A stretch of 64,000 nucleotides of DNA from Bacteroidales bacterium (GTDB taxonomy: Bacteria; Bacteroidota; Bacteroidia; Bacteroidales; P3): positions 60,098 to 124,097 of the forward strand of contig JAGCZH010000023.1 in the NCBI GenBank assembly GCA_017960475.1, written 5' to 3'. The stretch's first letter is position 1, and every line of letters begins with the position of its first letter. This document shows, piece by piece, positions 35,241 to 44,306 of the stretch. The position numbers and the translations under genes are program-made. Under the pieces are notes generated by a model, which did no database searches, was not told where the DNA came from, and worked only from the letters and a program-made list of their open reading frames with translations.

Positions 35241-36596
35241 ATGAATATTACAAGAGAAAATTTGGACGACTTAAACCTGTTGCTGAAGGTTGAAATCGCC
35301 GAAAATGACTATGCCGAAAGAGTAACGAAGCAATTGAAGAACTATCAGAAAAAAGCCACAGTGCCTGGATTCCGTAAGGGTATGGCTCCTATGGGCCTGA
35401 TTCAGCGCATGTATAAATCCGCCGTTGTCGCCGACGAGGTACAGGCTATGCTCGGTGAGTCTCTCTACAAGTATCTTGATGACGAAAAGCTTGATATACT
35501 TGGCAGCCCTCTCTCTAACGAGGAGAAAACGGGAAAGGTTGATTTCGATAACGCCAAGGATTTCACTTTTTATTTCGATGCCGCTCTGGCACCCAAAGTT
35601 GACATCGCATGGGACAAGATTGACTCCAAACTTTATCAGGTGAAGGTCAATCCCAAGGATATTGACAAACAGATTGATGAGATTACACGCCGCTATGGTA
35701 AGTTCGAGACCCCTGAAACCATTGGAGAAAATGATTTTGTCTATGGTAAGGTTGAGGAGCTTGACAAGGCGGGCAATGTTAAAGAGGGTGGCGTCAGCAC
35801 TTTCACCTCTTTTGACCTTGGAGCTGTCAAGAACGCAGAGGAAATTGCGGCTCTCTTTGTGGGCAAAAAAGTTGAGGAACAGGTTGTTTTCAACGCTGCC
35901 AAAGCCTTCACAGCTGCCGATATCGAGAAGAATCTTCATCTCGACACCGCTGTCGCCAAGAAATTCAAGGCAGACCTGCGCATGACCATAAGCGGATGCT
36001 CTCGTATAACTCCTCACGAGGTTAATGAGGAACTCTTTGCCAAAATGTTCCCCAACGAGAAGGTGAAAGATGTCGCGGCATTCCGTAAACGTGTCTCCAA
36101 AGAGATGGAAGCCAGCTATAACGAACAGGCAGAGATATTCTTTGTCAATGAGACTCACAAACAGCTTATCGACAATTTTGACGCAGCTATGCCTGAAGCC
36201 TTCTTGAAACGTTGGATCGCCAGCCGTGGAGAGAAAGACATTACCCTTGAAAGCGTCGAGGCTGACTGGGAGTCCAAGTACTTGCCTTCACTGAAATGGG
36301 AAATGATTGACGGAGCTCTCAACAAGATCAAAACTCTTGAACCTACCCAGAACGATATTGTCGACTATGTGAAGGACATCCTCGGCAAAAACGATCCTAA
36401 GAAAGATGACGAGGACGACAAAGCCCGTGACGAACGCCTTGAGCAGTCGGCACGTACCATAGCCAAGGATCGTCAGAATGTTCAGCAGATCATCGACCGT
36501 CTGTACTCTAAGAACAGTTTTGAATTGTTCAAGGAACAGTTGAAACCGGAACCTGAGAAGATCACTATCAAGGAATTCTCCGAAAAAGTGAAATGA
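35241..36596 (+). CDS. tig: Trigger factor
   Basis: Ribosome-associated chaperone of 451 residues. The N-terminal ribosome-binding domain has the signature VPGFRKGMAP (GFRxGxxP). The middle domain is FKBP-like but degraded, with FVYGKVEELD where active PPIases keep aromatic residues, as is common in Bacteroidota. The C-terminal helical arms follow (~260-451) with charged stretches such as KKDDEDDKARDERLEQSARTIA. The start at ATG 35241 gives the standard MNITRENLDDLNLLLKVEI. Its stop overlaps the start of the next gene (ATGA), so the two are translationally coupled. Confidence 0.96.
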   Translation: MNITRENLDDLNLLLKVEIAENDYAERVTKQLKNYQKKATVPGFRKGMAPMGLIQRMYKSAVVADEVQAMLGESLYKYLDDEKLDILGSPLSNEEKTGKVDFDNAKDFTFYFDAALAPKVDIAWDKIDSKLYQVKVNPKDIDKQIDEITRRYGKFETPETIGENDFVYGKVEELDKAGNVKEGGVSTFTSFDLGAVKNAEEIAALFVGKKVEEQVVFNAAKAFTAADIEKNLHLDTAVAKKFKADLRMTISGCSRITPHEVNEELFAKMFPNEKVKDVAAFRKRVSKEMEASYNEQAEIFFVNETHKQLIDNFDAAMPEAFLKRWIASRGEKDITLESVEADWESKYLPSLKWEMIDGALNKIKTLEPTQNDIVDYVKDILGKNDPKKDDEDDKARDERLEQSARTIAKDRQNVQQIIDRLYSKNSFELFKEQLKPEPEKITIKEFSEKVK

Positions 36597-37705
36597 GAAT
36601 AAAGGGACTTTTTGTCTTGATGTTTTTTGCGCTCTTCTATCTTCAAGGAAGAGCGCAATTTCAAAATACCTTTCACAACTCCTATCTTTCTATGGGTGTT
36701 GCGGGGAGTTGCTATGTGGGATCATCCCAGGTGGGTTATGGTGGCGGTGTCGATTTGACTTTTGGAAAATGGCTGCTTACGTCAGCGGGAATCAGAGCAC
36801 AGCTATCAGCACAATATTTAAGCCATGCCACGACGAGTGGTTTGTATTGTTATGGACATGCCGATCTTTTCGTCGACCTGCTTACCTCTTTAAAGGGGCG
36901 CAATCCTAGCAATATTTTCCGCAGCTATATGCTTGTTGGTATTGGATTGGCCAGAAGTCCATTGGCTGATCGGGATTTTTGTGGTTTTCTGGGTCTTGGT
37001 GCCGACTTCAAAATCAGTAAAGACTGGCGCCTATACGCAGAACTTTCTTCCATGATACATCCATCTGATTTTGATGATAATACAAAATCGTCATTCTTGC
37101 CTATGGCTAAATTTGGCGCCACTTTCGATATAGATAACAACCCTACTCGAAGCCGTTCACGTTACGAGTCGAAGAATGTTTCCAGCGATTGGTTTTTCCA
37201 ATTGGCGTTGGGTGTGGCCTCGCTGAACTATAAAGGTATACCGTCGTTCAGCGACCGTATGAAGATGTTGACACCTATTTTTGAATTCGGTATTGGCAAG
37301 CGAATGACGAATGTATGGAGTGCGCGACTGAATGCGTCAGGATTGTATGCCCGTAGCGAGGAAGAACTTTTCTCATATTATAATCTCAGAGGTGACATTA
37401 TGCTCAATATGGCAGGCTGGCTTTTGCCAGACCGTGGAATGACATTGTTTGAGTGTAGACCTTATTTGGGCGCCAGCGTGTTGTCGAGACTTGATTCACA
37501 GTCAAAATTCCTGATGTGTGTGGCTGGCGGATTCTTGTTCGGCGTGCGTCCCAACGAAAAGAACGAGATCTATATGGATGCCCGCTATGTGTTGGTGCCT
37601 TCACGTTTTGCTCATGTAAATATACCACAGAGCACCTTCTCGGTAGGCATGGCAACGCTGACAATAGGCTATAGCTATTATTTCTCCAATATCAGCATAA
37701 AGTAG
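36593..37705 (+). CDS. Outer-membrane beta-barrel protein coupled to tig
   Basis: Exported protein of 370 residues with Sec signal MRIKGLFVLMFFALFYLQGRAQ. The mature part has about fourteen strand-like blocks of alternating hydrophobic residues, many Gly and aromatic residues (SCYVGSSQVGYGGGVDLTFG, FGATFDIDNN, FQLALGVASL, TLTIGYSYYF), typical of a porin-like or OmpA N-terminal type barrel. No named family recognised. The start codon overlaps the tig stop. Coupling of a barrel protein to a chaperone gene may just reflect operon economy. A terminator follows. Confidence 0.8.
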   Translation: MRIKGLFVLMFFALFYLQGRAQFQNTFHNSYLSMGVAGSCYVGSSQVGYGGGVDLTFGKWLLTSAGIRAQLSAQYLSHATTSGLYCYGHADLFVDLLTSLKGRNPSNIFRSYMLVGIGLARSPLADRDFCGFLGLGADFKISKDWRLYAELSSMIHPSDFDDNTKSSFLPMAKFGATFDIDNNPTRSRSRYESKNVSSDWFFQLALGVASLNYKGIPSFSDRMKMLTPIFEFGIGKRMTNVWSARLNASGLYARSEEELFSYYNLRGDIMLNMAGWLLPDRGMTLFECRPYLGASVLSRLDSQSKFLMCVAGGFLFGVRPNEKNEIYMDARYVLVPSRFAHVNIPQSTFSVGMATLTIGYSYYFSNISIK

Positions 37706-37737
37706 AGAAGGGAACTCTCAACACCATCTATAACAAT

Positions 37738-37775
37738 AAAACGCAGGCGGGAAACGGAATTCTTGCCTGCGTTTT
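37738..37775. terminator. Bidirectional terminator between convergent genes
   Basis: AAACGCAGGC and GCCTGCGTTT form an 11-bp stem with a 16-base loop, flanked by A- and T-runs. It serves the tig-barrel pair on the plus strand and the GNAT gene on the minus strand. Confidence 0.85.
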
Positions 37776-38285
37776 TCATTTCAGAATGAGGTCTGTAGTT
37801 CCCTGTCGCATTGGTAGAAGATAGTATACACACTCGCTGTCACGGTAGAACTCCTTTGCGCCCCAGCGCTGCCAATACTGATGTGTTTTCAGTCTATGAA
37901 GTACAGGGATGAACACGAAATCATATTGCTTAAGCTCTGGCATAATGCTTTGTATCATGTCGTAATTGAGCCGAGAGCCGCGGAGGTCCTCTCGAACAAT
38001 GAAGGAGAATACTGCCACATATCTCATTGCGTTGAGCTGAGCCAGCAGGGTAGGATTGTCGATTAGAATCTGTTCCGTCTCCTCTTCAATGCGATAGTCG
38101 CTCATGTTAAGCAGACCTATGACTTCGCCGTGGTCATCAATGGCTTTGACGCTTAAAGGCCAATTGAAGTGAAGTGTTTCGATCCAGGTTTCAACCGTTC
38201 TTCGGTCAAATCCATATTGCCTCACTATCCATTCTGTGGTGAGCTGTGCATCATCGGGAGTCATTCTATGCAATGTGTACGGCAT
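37776..38285 (-). CDS. GNAT-family N-acetyltransferase
   Basis: Predicted acyl-CoA-dependent acyltransferase of 169 residues. The beginning MPYTLHRMTPDDAQLTTEWI, a strand with VIGLLNMSDY, VAVFSFIVREDLRGSRLNYDMI (motif A region, where the usual R/QxxGxG/A loop is replaced by DLRGSRL) and YWQRWGAKEFYRDSE near the C-terminus fit the GNAT fold. The substrate is unknown. Its start overlaps the 3' end of the DUF2156 gene by 20 bases, so the two are co-expressed and may act on related substrates. Confidence 0.8.
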   Translation of the reverse strand: MPYTLHRMTPDDAQLTTEWIVRQYGFDRRTVETWIETLHFNWPLSVKAIDDHGEVIGLLNMSDYRIEEETEQILIDNPTLLAQLNAMRYVAVFSFIVREDLRGSRLNYDMIQSIMPELKQYDFVFIPVLHRLKTHQYWQRWGAKEFYRDSECVYYLLPMRQGTTDLILK

Positions 38286-39171
38286 TGAAACTTAGTAGTA
38301 TTTCAGGGTGATAGGATAATTTGGCTTTTCGTAGTCCGGGCAGTCCCATGTCTTCTTCACGATTGATATAGATGATTGACTCGGGTAGATGGGCTGCGAA
38401 TTGTTGATTTATTACACTGTAAACTCCATCAATCTCAGTGTCGGCTTTTTCTACACAAACATCTATTGTGTCGTCGGTGACTTTGCTTCCATAGGTGAAC
38501 GCGACCATCTTATTGGAAACGAAAAGGGCACCTCCAATCATATCCAGTCTTTCCCAATGATGAAAGATGTTTTCCATGACTCGTTGTTCTGCCTCTATGG
38601 TTTGCGCATAATCAGGATTGTCATGCTCTTTGCTGCGTTGCCATTTATCAACGACTTTGCGGCACTGGTCGAACAGGTCGGGTGTGAGTTCTTTGTATTC
38701 AAAGTCGGGATATTCCGAAATGAATTTGTTGACATGATTCCTTTTGGCTTTCAATTTGCCTCCCGATAATGATTCCAGGTTGCTTCGCAGATAAATGTAG
38801 TCGTATTGGTTGCGAAGGGGTGTTATTGTAATGTCGATGCCTTTGTGACAGGCGTTACGCTTTAACTGCTGAGCCCATTCGTCCTCTAGTCCTAATAATG
38901 TGAGATTGTCTCCGCAGTCATCGCTCAGAAGTTTTATCATCTCGCATGATGGCGCCCCCGGCATACATATCATGTATGCTCGTTGTCCGTGAAAGTTGTA
39001 CCGAAGAATGACGGCGTCATTTAGTATACAGACTTCTGTCTGGAACCAGAACTGCCAGCCTACGAGGTTGGCGAAGGTGAAGTTGCAGTTGCGATGTCCT
39101 GCTTTCAACGTCACTGCTTGCACGGCTTCTCGGTCGTCTATTTTCAGCTTGTGGAAGTCGAGGACTTTCAT
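38266..39171 (-). CDS. DUF2156 protein (aminoacyl/acyl transferase-like)
   Basis: 301 residues, matching the phosphatidylglycerol lysyltransferase C-terminal (DUF2156) family of two GNAT-like folds. Landmarks are FTFANLVGWQFWF near the N-terminus, YIYLRSNLESLSGGKLKAKRNHVNKF, NPDYAQTIEAEQRVMENIF and the C-terminal INREEDMGLPGLRKAKLSYHP. Family members move an amino acid from aminoacyl-tRNA, or an acyl group, to a lipid or protein; the actual substrate here is not known. No integral membrane domain is fused, but a separate LPG-synthase-type membrane protein is encoded at 44970-46001. It forms a unit with the GNAT gene. Confidence 0.88.
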   Translation of the reverse strand: MKVLDFHKLKIDDREAVQAVTLKAGHRNCNFTFANLVGWQFWFQTEVCILNDAVILRYNFHGQRAYMICMPGAPSCEMIKLLSDDCGDNLTLLGLEDEWAQQLKRNACHKGIDITITPLRNQYDYIYLRSNLESLSGGKLKAKRNHVNKFISEYPDFEYKELTPDLFDQCRKVVDKWQRSKEHDNPDYAQTIEAEQRVMENIFHHWERLDMIGGALFVSNKMVAFTYGSKVTDDTIDVCVEKADTEIDGVYSVINQQFAAHLPESIIYINREEDMGLPGLRKAKLSYHPEILLSFNAVHIA

Positions 39172-39191
39172 AGTATATTTTTTTATTTCAA

Positions 39192-40394
39192 TTAGTTGTC
39201 GTCTTCGCTGAGCAACGCTAATCCTCCTTGTGAAGTCTCTTTGTAGAGGCTGGGGATGTCTTTGCCTGTTTTTTTCATGGTTTCAACCACTTTGTCAAAG
39301 GTGATGATGTGTTTGCCGTCACTCATCATAGCGTATAGGTTGATGTCAAGAGCACGCAGTGCCGCCATAGCGTTGCGCTCTATGCATGGTATCTGTACTA
39401 ACCCACACATAGGGTCGCACGTCAGGCCGAGGTTGTGCTCCATAGCCATCTCGGCGGCATACTCTATCTGCTGGGGGCTGCCCCCGAAGAGTTGGTTGGC
39501 TGCGACCGCGGCCATAACGCAGGCGCTACCCACCTCGCCTTGGCAACCCACCTCGGCGCCGCTTATGGAGGCGTTGGTCTTGATGACGTCGGCAAAGAGA
39601 GCGGCAGTGGCGAGAGCGCGAAGTATTGCGGTGTCGTCAAAGCCGTGGTTTTTCTTTAAGTGGTAGAGCACGGCAGGGAGCACTCCGCTGGCTCCGCATG
39701 TAGGTGCTGTCACGATGGTGCTGCCGACAGCGTTGCGCTCGCTGGTGGCCAAGGCGTAAGCTATGACAAGGCAACGGCCTTGTAGCGATGGCTTGTAGCT
39801 CGAGGCACGCACGTAGTATTGATGCGCTTTGCTGCGTAGATGTAGTCCGCCAGGGATGACCCCCTCGGCGCTAAGCCCTTCCTCGATGGTGTGCTGCATG
39901 GTTTGCCAGATGTCTTCGAGATACTCCCATATATCGGCATCTTCGTGCATGGCTACGTATTCCCAAAAGGTGAGCCCCTCTTTTTCAATATATCGTAGAA
40001 TGTCGGTCATATGGGAGAGTTCGTAAACCTGTTCGGAATCCTCGCTGCTCTCCTCGTTGGCAAGGAGACCACCTCCTATGCTGTATATCTTCCATGTGTC
40101 GATGATGTCGCCCTTGTCATCTAATGCCTCGTAAAGCATTCCGTTGGTGTGGAACTCAGGCACTATATCAGGGCGCCAGATGATTTCCACAGGAATGGGG
40201 CGCAATGCGTCGGTGATTGCGACATCGGTACGGTGCCCTTTGCCTGTCGCGGCGAGACTGCCATATAGGGTTACTTTATATTTCGCTGAATTTGGGGTGC
40301 GTTGACGAAAGATGGTCGCTGCCCTGTGGGGACCAAGAGTGTGGCTACTTGATGGTCCGTAGCCTTTTTTGAGTATTTGCTTTATGGATAGCAT
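39192..40394 (-). CDS. sdaA: L-serine ammonia-lyase (iron-sulfur type)
   Basis: Deaminates L-serine to pyruvate and ammonia, important for amino-acid fermenters. The 400-residue single-chain form has the N-terminal substrate-binding part (GYGPSSSHTLGPHRAA) and the C-terminal catalytic domain. Cysteine ligands for the oxygen-sensitive 4Fe-4S cluster lie in TAPTCGASGVLP and GLTCDPMCGLVQIPCIERN. Fits the lysine fermentation genes as part of an amino-acid catabolic lifestyle. It begins 18 bases downstream of the porin gene stop on the same strand. Confidence 0.95.
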   Translation of the reverse strand: MLSIKQILKKGYGPSSSHTLGPHRAATIFRQRTPNSAKYKVTLYGSLAATGKGHRTDVAITDALRPIPVEIIWRPDIVPEFHTNGMLYEALDDKGDIIDTWKIYSIGGGLLANEESSEDSEQVYELSHMTDILRYIEKEGLTFWEYVAMHEDADIWEYLEDIWQTMQHTIEEGLSAEGVIPGGLHLRSKAHQYYVRASSYKPSLQGRCLVIAYALATSERNAVGSTIVTAPTCGASGVLPAVLYHLKKNHGFDDTAILRALATAALFADVIKTNASISGAEVGCQGEVGSACVMAAVAANQLFGGSPQQIEYAAEMAMEHNLGLTCDPMCGLVQIPCIERNAMAALRALDINLYAMMSDGKHIITFDKVVETMKKTGKDIPSLYKETSQGGLALLSEDDN

Positions 40395-40412
40395 GGTTGA
40401 GATAGGAGATTG

Positions 40413-42557
40413 TTAGTCAAAGAATTTCCATATTATGCCCCAGTATAGACCGAAATCTTCCATGGGGTAATGAGGCAGGCTGAAGTAGTTGGGCCTTTCC
40501 ATGATGAACTCGTCGATAGGGGCATTGAAATGGCTGGCTTTAAGATATATGCTTGCTCGTTTCACTTGCATGGTGATCCAGAAGTCAGCGACAAGATAGC
40601 CGCCAACCTCTCTCTCGTTTTGACGATAGAATGTGCCGAGAATGGGGTTCCATGCGTCGGCGTAGAATGAGGTATGGAAACGAAGGTCGAAGCCTGTTTG
40701 CAGATGTAGCGCCCTGTGGAAAAGATGTACGTCGGCATAAACGCTGTTTTTGCTTGCCAGCAGAGGAACTCTTATCACATCGTTGTCGCTGCTCCATTGG
40801 AGGGATTCTTGCAGGGCTATGTTGAGCCAACCCATTTTGAGATGTGTTGACGCATTAGCCTGCAGTAAGAGGGCTGTGGCGTTGCTCTGCATGGGCAGCA
40901 TGGCGTCGTTAATCCAGATGTTGTCGCTTAGCAGGTTGGAGGCCAAATTTATTTTGGCTCTTTTTATGGCGAAGCCTTTTCGTCCTATCAGTGAGTCAGG
41001 CTTTGCATAATTGTAGTTAAGGGCAATACTCTGTCGTTTGATTTTGTTGAAGTCATCATAATGCCAGTTGTAGGCTCCTTCATTGTGATAGAAAATCAGG
41101 TTAGGACTTTGTGCTTCTGAGAGGACTTCGGCACTGGCTGTTGAATGATGTCCAAAGGCAATCTCTATGTCGCCACACAGGCGGTAGTCGCCGCCACGTC
41201 GGCTGGAGTTGACTTCCTCAGCGTTGGCGTGAAGCTGGAAGGCTCCAATCTGGATGGTTGTTTTTGCAAAGGGACTTAGTGAGAACTCGTCTATGGCGTT
41301 GCCAGTGCCAAGGTATTGTACTTTGTTGTATTCGGGACGTACACCGAAGAGTATGACAAAGGGATTCTTCCACCGATGACTCATGTAGGCGTCGTTGGTC
41401 CAGTATAGTTCAGCTGCCAACTGGTGATGTGATGTGGAGTCGAAATAGGTAGAGGTGTTGATGGATGTAAGATTATAGTAGGCGCTGTCTACCTGGTTGT
41501 CATAGAAAAAGCGTCGATGACGTGAATAGGAGAGATCCAAGGCAAAGACGCCGGTGTTGTAGGTGTGCGGCGCATTGGGCATGATGGTGTCGTATCCAAC
41601 TATTGTATCGCGAGGCACTATGTGTTCAGGTGCTTTGTTGCTGTCACTGGCGGGCAGTGTGTCGTAGAGGGTCTCGTGTATTTCGCGTACATGCATGAAC
41701 TGACGCATGGTGTTGTAGCTTTGGTGGATGTTTACGGCGAAGTTTTTCCATCGGTTGAGGGCGGAATACATGTTGACTGCGGCACCTGTGCGGCGTGTAT
41801 AGCTCCAGCAGGTTGTGTCGTTTTGTACACCTCCATTCTCTTGCTGATTCATTCGTGTCATGGTGGCTTCAGCCTGAAGCTGGTAACGAGCGTCGCGCGA
41901 GTAATAGTTTGTGGTCACATCGAGCACATGGTCGGTTATGTCACTGTTGGTATATTGTCCGTCACGGCTGACAAGGTCGTATAGGAATGCAAAGTTCCAT
42001 CGAGGTCTGATGTTCTGAGTATGTGTTATCGACACTTGATAGTCTTTGTTTAGCGAACTGCCGTAACCTATTACCGTATAGGGATTTTGCACCTGGAAAT
42101 ATTTGTCGCGGTGTAGTATGTTGTTGTATACAGGGAAAGGGTCTGTTGTGTGATTGAAGACGAGACTGCTTCTTTCGTCTAAGAATGGTATCACCGACAG
42201 TTGGGACTGACCTAGGGCTCCGAGGTCGAGATAATAATTCCCGTCCATGTTGTGCACTCGGTTGTTAAAGCGTGCGTAACTTGGCAGGAACGAAGGATTG
42301 GAGAGCGTTGAGATCTTCACCGTTCTGTATGATTGGGCGAAATTGAACACTCTCATTCTGAGAATGGAATCGGGCTCTATGCCTGTGTCATAGATTATTC
42401 CTTCAGGAGCTTTGGCAACATTGGAGTCAGGGTCGGAAGTCTCGTTGCCCAGCATCGGATTGTTTGGGTTGCCACTACCGGGAAAGTCCTGTGCAAACAG
42501 TCTTCCTGTTAAGCATAGCAGTAATGCTATAATTATGACATTTCTGGCAGTGGGCAT
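40413..42557 (-). CDS. Putative outer-membrane porin
   Basis: Large barrel protein of about 714 residues. The start is placed at 42557, giving the Sec signal MPTARNVIIIALLLCLTGRLFAQ; the upstream start at 42596 adds a non-signal extension. The pattern after the signal (RVFNFAQSYRTVKISTLSNPSFLPSYARF, then YYLDLGALGQSQL) is that of the putative porin family of Bacteroidota (Porin_10-like). Long strand-rich blocks continue to the C-terminal GLYWGIIWKFFD with its terminal aromatic signature. Transported substrate unknown. Likely the first gene of a unit with sdaA. Confidence 0.85.
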   Translation of the reverse strand: MPTARNVIIIALLLCLTGRLFAQDFPGSGNPNNPMLGNETSDPDSNVAKAPEGIIYDTGIEPDSILRMRVFNFAQSYRTVKISTLSNPSFLPSYARFNNRVHNMDGNYYLDLGALGQSQLSVIPFLDERSSLVFNHTTDPFPVYNNILHRDKYFQVQNPYTVIGYGSSLNKDYQVSITHTQNIRPRWNFAFLYDLVSRDGQYTNSDITDHVLDVTTNYYSRDARYQLQAEATMTRMNQQENGGVQNDTTCWSYTRRTGAAVNMYSALNRWKNFAVNIHQSYNTMRQFMHVREIHETLYDTLPASDSNKAPEHIVPRDTIVGYDTIMPNAPHTYNTGVFALDLSYSRHRRFFYDNQVDSAYYNLTSINTSTYFDSTSHHQLAAELYWTNDAYMSHRWKNPFVILFGVRPEYNKVQYLGTGNAIDEFSLSPFAKTTIQIGAFQLHANAEEVNSSRRGGDYRLCGDIEIAFGHHSTASAEVLSEAQSPNLIFYHNEGAYNWHYDDFNKIKRQSIALNYNYAKPDSLIGRKGFAIKRAKINLASNLLSDNIWINDAMLPMQSNATALLLQANASTHLKMGWLNIALQESLQWSSDNDVIRVPLLASKNSVYADVHLFHRALHLQTGFDLRFHTSFYADAWNPILGTFYRQNEREVGGYLVADFWITMQVKRASIYLKASHFNAPIDEFIMERPNYFSLPHYPMEDFGLYWGIIWKFFD

Positions 42558-42657
42558 GAGTCTATGTTGGGCTTTTAGTAACAATAAAAAAGTCATTCAA
42601 TTTACACTCCGTATAGAGTGTTAGTATCCTTGAAATGTATAAAATAAAAGAAATGTC

Positions 42658-42694
42658 TTTAAACTTTAAACCTTAAACTATAAACTTTATAATA
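42658..42694. repeat. AT-rich spacer motif (actttaaaccttaaac type)
   Basis: Another copy of the low-complexity spacer vocabulary, between the porin gene and trxB. See also 4549-4578 and 50301-50340. Confidence 0.5.
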
Positions 42695-42706
42695 TTTTTA
42701 TATGGT

Positions 42707-43633
42707 TTATGAGTGTAGGAAACGTTCCACATCAATACCTGCCACACAGCCTTTAGCGGCGGCGACACAAGCCTGACGGTAGTTGGGGTCGCAAACATCG
42801 CCGGCGGCGAAAACGCCAGGTATGTTGGTTGCGCTGCTTGGATTCTGCACTTTGATATATCCAGCTTCGTCAAGCTCAAGCTGTCCGTCGAGAAAAGCGG
42901 TGTTGGGCTGGTGTCCTATGGCTACAAAGAACCCTGCGATGTCGAGACGAGTCACTTCACCGGTTTTTACATTTTTGATATCGGCGCCAGTGACGCCATC
43001 CATATCGTTGCCAATGATTTCCTGTGTTACGCTGTTCCACAAGACCTCGATTTTGGGGTTGTCGAGAACACGGTGTTGCATGGCTTTTGAGGCTCGCAGT
43101 TCGTCGCGGCGCACAATCTGGTACACTTTACGGCATAGGGTTGCGAGGTAGGCGGCCTCTTCGCAAGCGGTATCACCTCCGCCAACGACGGCGACATCGA
43201 GGTTCTTGTAGAAGAAACCGTCGCATGTGGCGCAGGCCGATACACCTTGACCATAGTATTTCTTTTCGCTTTCCAATCCAAGCCAGCGAGCCGAGGCTCC
43301 TGTGGCTACGATGACGGTTTCGGCTTCTATCTCCTCGCCTTTGTCGTCGACAGCGATGAATGGACGCTTGGAAAGGTTAATCTTATCTATTGTGCCAGGG
43401 TGCATCTCGACACCAAAACGCAGTGCCTGTTGTCTCAGATCGTTCATCATCTCTGTGCCCGAGACACCGTTGGGATAGCCAGGAAAATTCTCTATCTCGG
43501 TGGTGATGGTGAGCTGTCCGCCGGTTTGAAGTCCTTCGTAGAGAAGGGGTTTAAGGTCGGCGCGACCTGTGTATATTCCCGCTGTATAGCCCGCGGGGCC
43601 GGAACCAATGATTAAGCAACGTGTATGTGTCAT
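42707..43633 (-). CDS. trxB: Thioredoxin-disulfide reductase
   Basis: NADPH-dependent flavoenzyme that reduces thioredoxin, 308 residues. FAD-binding GSGPAGYTAGIYTGRADLKP at the N-terminus, the redox-active CATCDG, the NADPH-binding VVGGGDTACEEAAYLA and the C-terminal FAAGDVCDPNYRQACVAAAKGC are all intact. This is the typical low-molecular-weight enzyme. The start at 43633 gives MTHTRCLIIGSGPAG. It follows the barrel gene at 43668 by 34 bases on the same strand. Confidence 0.97.
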   Translation of the reverse strand: MTHTRCLIIGSGPAGYTAGIYTGRADLKPLLYEGLQTGGQLTITTEIENFPGYPNGVSGTEMMNDLRQQALRFGVEMHPGTIDKINLSKRPFIAVDDKGEEIEAETVIVATGASARWLGLESEKKYYGQGVSACATCDGFFYKNLDVAVVGGGDTACEEAAYLATLCRKVYQIVRRDELRASKAMQHRVLDNPKIEVLWNSVTQEIIGNDMDGVTGADIKNVKTGEVTRLDIAGFFVAIGHQPNTAFLDGQLELDEAGYIKVQNPSSATNIPGVFAAGDVCDPNYRQACVAAAKGCVAGIDVERFLHS

Positions 43634-43667
43634 GGTGATATTTGTTTTATTACTATTGTTATTATTG

Positions 43668-44306
43668 TTAGAAGCTTATTGACAGTCCAGCATGGATGAG
43701 GCGGCTGAACTGCCCTTTGTTGGAACGGAAAATACGGTATGTGCCGCTTCCGTTTTCGTTGGCGATGTTAAGCATGGAGTTGTACCAACGTACATCGACA
43801 CCAATATGGTCGGTGAAACGATAGCGTAGGCTTACGCATATGGGAAGAGCGTCGAGGCGTTTGTAGTTGTCGCTTTGTAGAGCGTCGTAGGCGCCGTCGG
43901 TTTTGACGTTGGCTTTGGCAAGTATCGCGGGGGCTATGCCTGCTGCGAAACGTAATGCCCGTTGTTCGCCAAAGTCGTAAGCGATCATGAGCGGTACTTC
44001 GACATACAGAAGCGAGATGTTGCGTTCCAGACTGCTGTTTGAAATGTGTGAGCCTTTCTGTGATAGTCCCAATTCGACTACAAAACGGCAACGGCTGTCG
44101 TCGCTGATGGGGTAGGAGGTGCCGACGCTGCCATGAAAGCCTATCTTGTTGTAGTTGCCCGAGGCGTCACCGTCAATCTGGCACAGGTTTATGCCACCAC
44201 GTATTTCATAGTCAAAGGCTTTGCTGTCGGAGTGACGACGGCTTTGTGCGAATGTGGCGGGTATTGTTGCGGCAAGCAGTAGGATTATTGCTATTGTTTT
44301 TTTCAT
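43668..44306 (-). CDS. Outer-membrane beta-barrel protein, PorT-like family
   Basis: 212 residues with Sec signal MKKTIAIILLLAATIPATFAQ and an eight-strand-type barrel: EIRGGINLCQI, FVVELGLSQKGSHI, LLYVEVPLMIAYDFG, LRFAAGIAPAIL, ICVSLRYRFTDHIGVDVRW and the terminal HAGLSISF. The layout fits the common Bacteroidota outer-membrane barrel domain (PF13568-like). Its start overlaps the stop of hldE by four bases (ATGA), so the two genes are coupled. Function unknown. Confidence 0.85.
   Translation of the reverse strand: MKKTIAIILLLAATIPATFAQSRRHSDSKAFDYEIRGGINLCQIDGDASGNYNKIGFHGSVGTSYPISDDSRCRFVVELGLSQKGSHISNSSLERNISLLYVEVPLMIAYDFGEQRALRFAAGIAPAILAKANVKTDGAYDALQSDNYKRLDALPICVSLRYRFTDHIGVDVRWYNSMLNIANENGSGTYRIFRSNKGQFSRLIHAGLSISF

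Noticed and set aside
35271..36158. 295-codon minus-strand open frame
   Set aside because: Antisense to trigger factor and without any family pattern.
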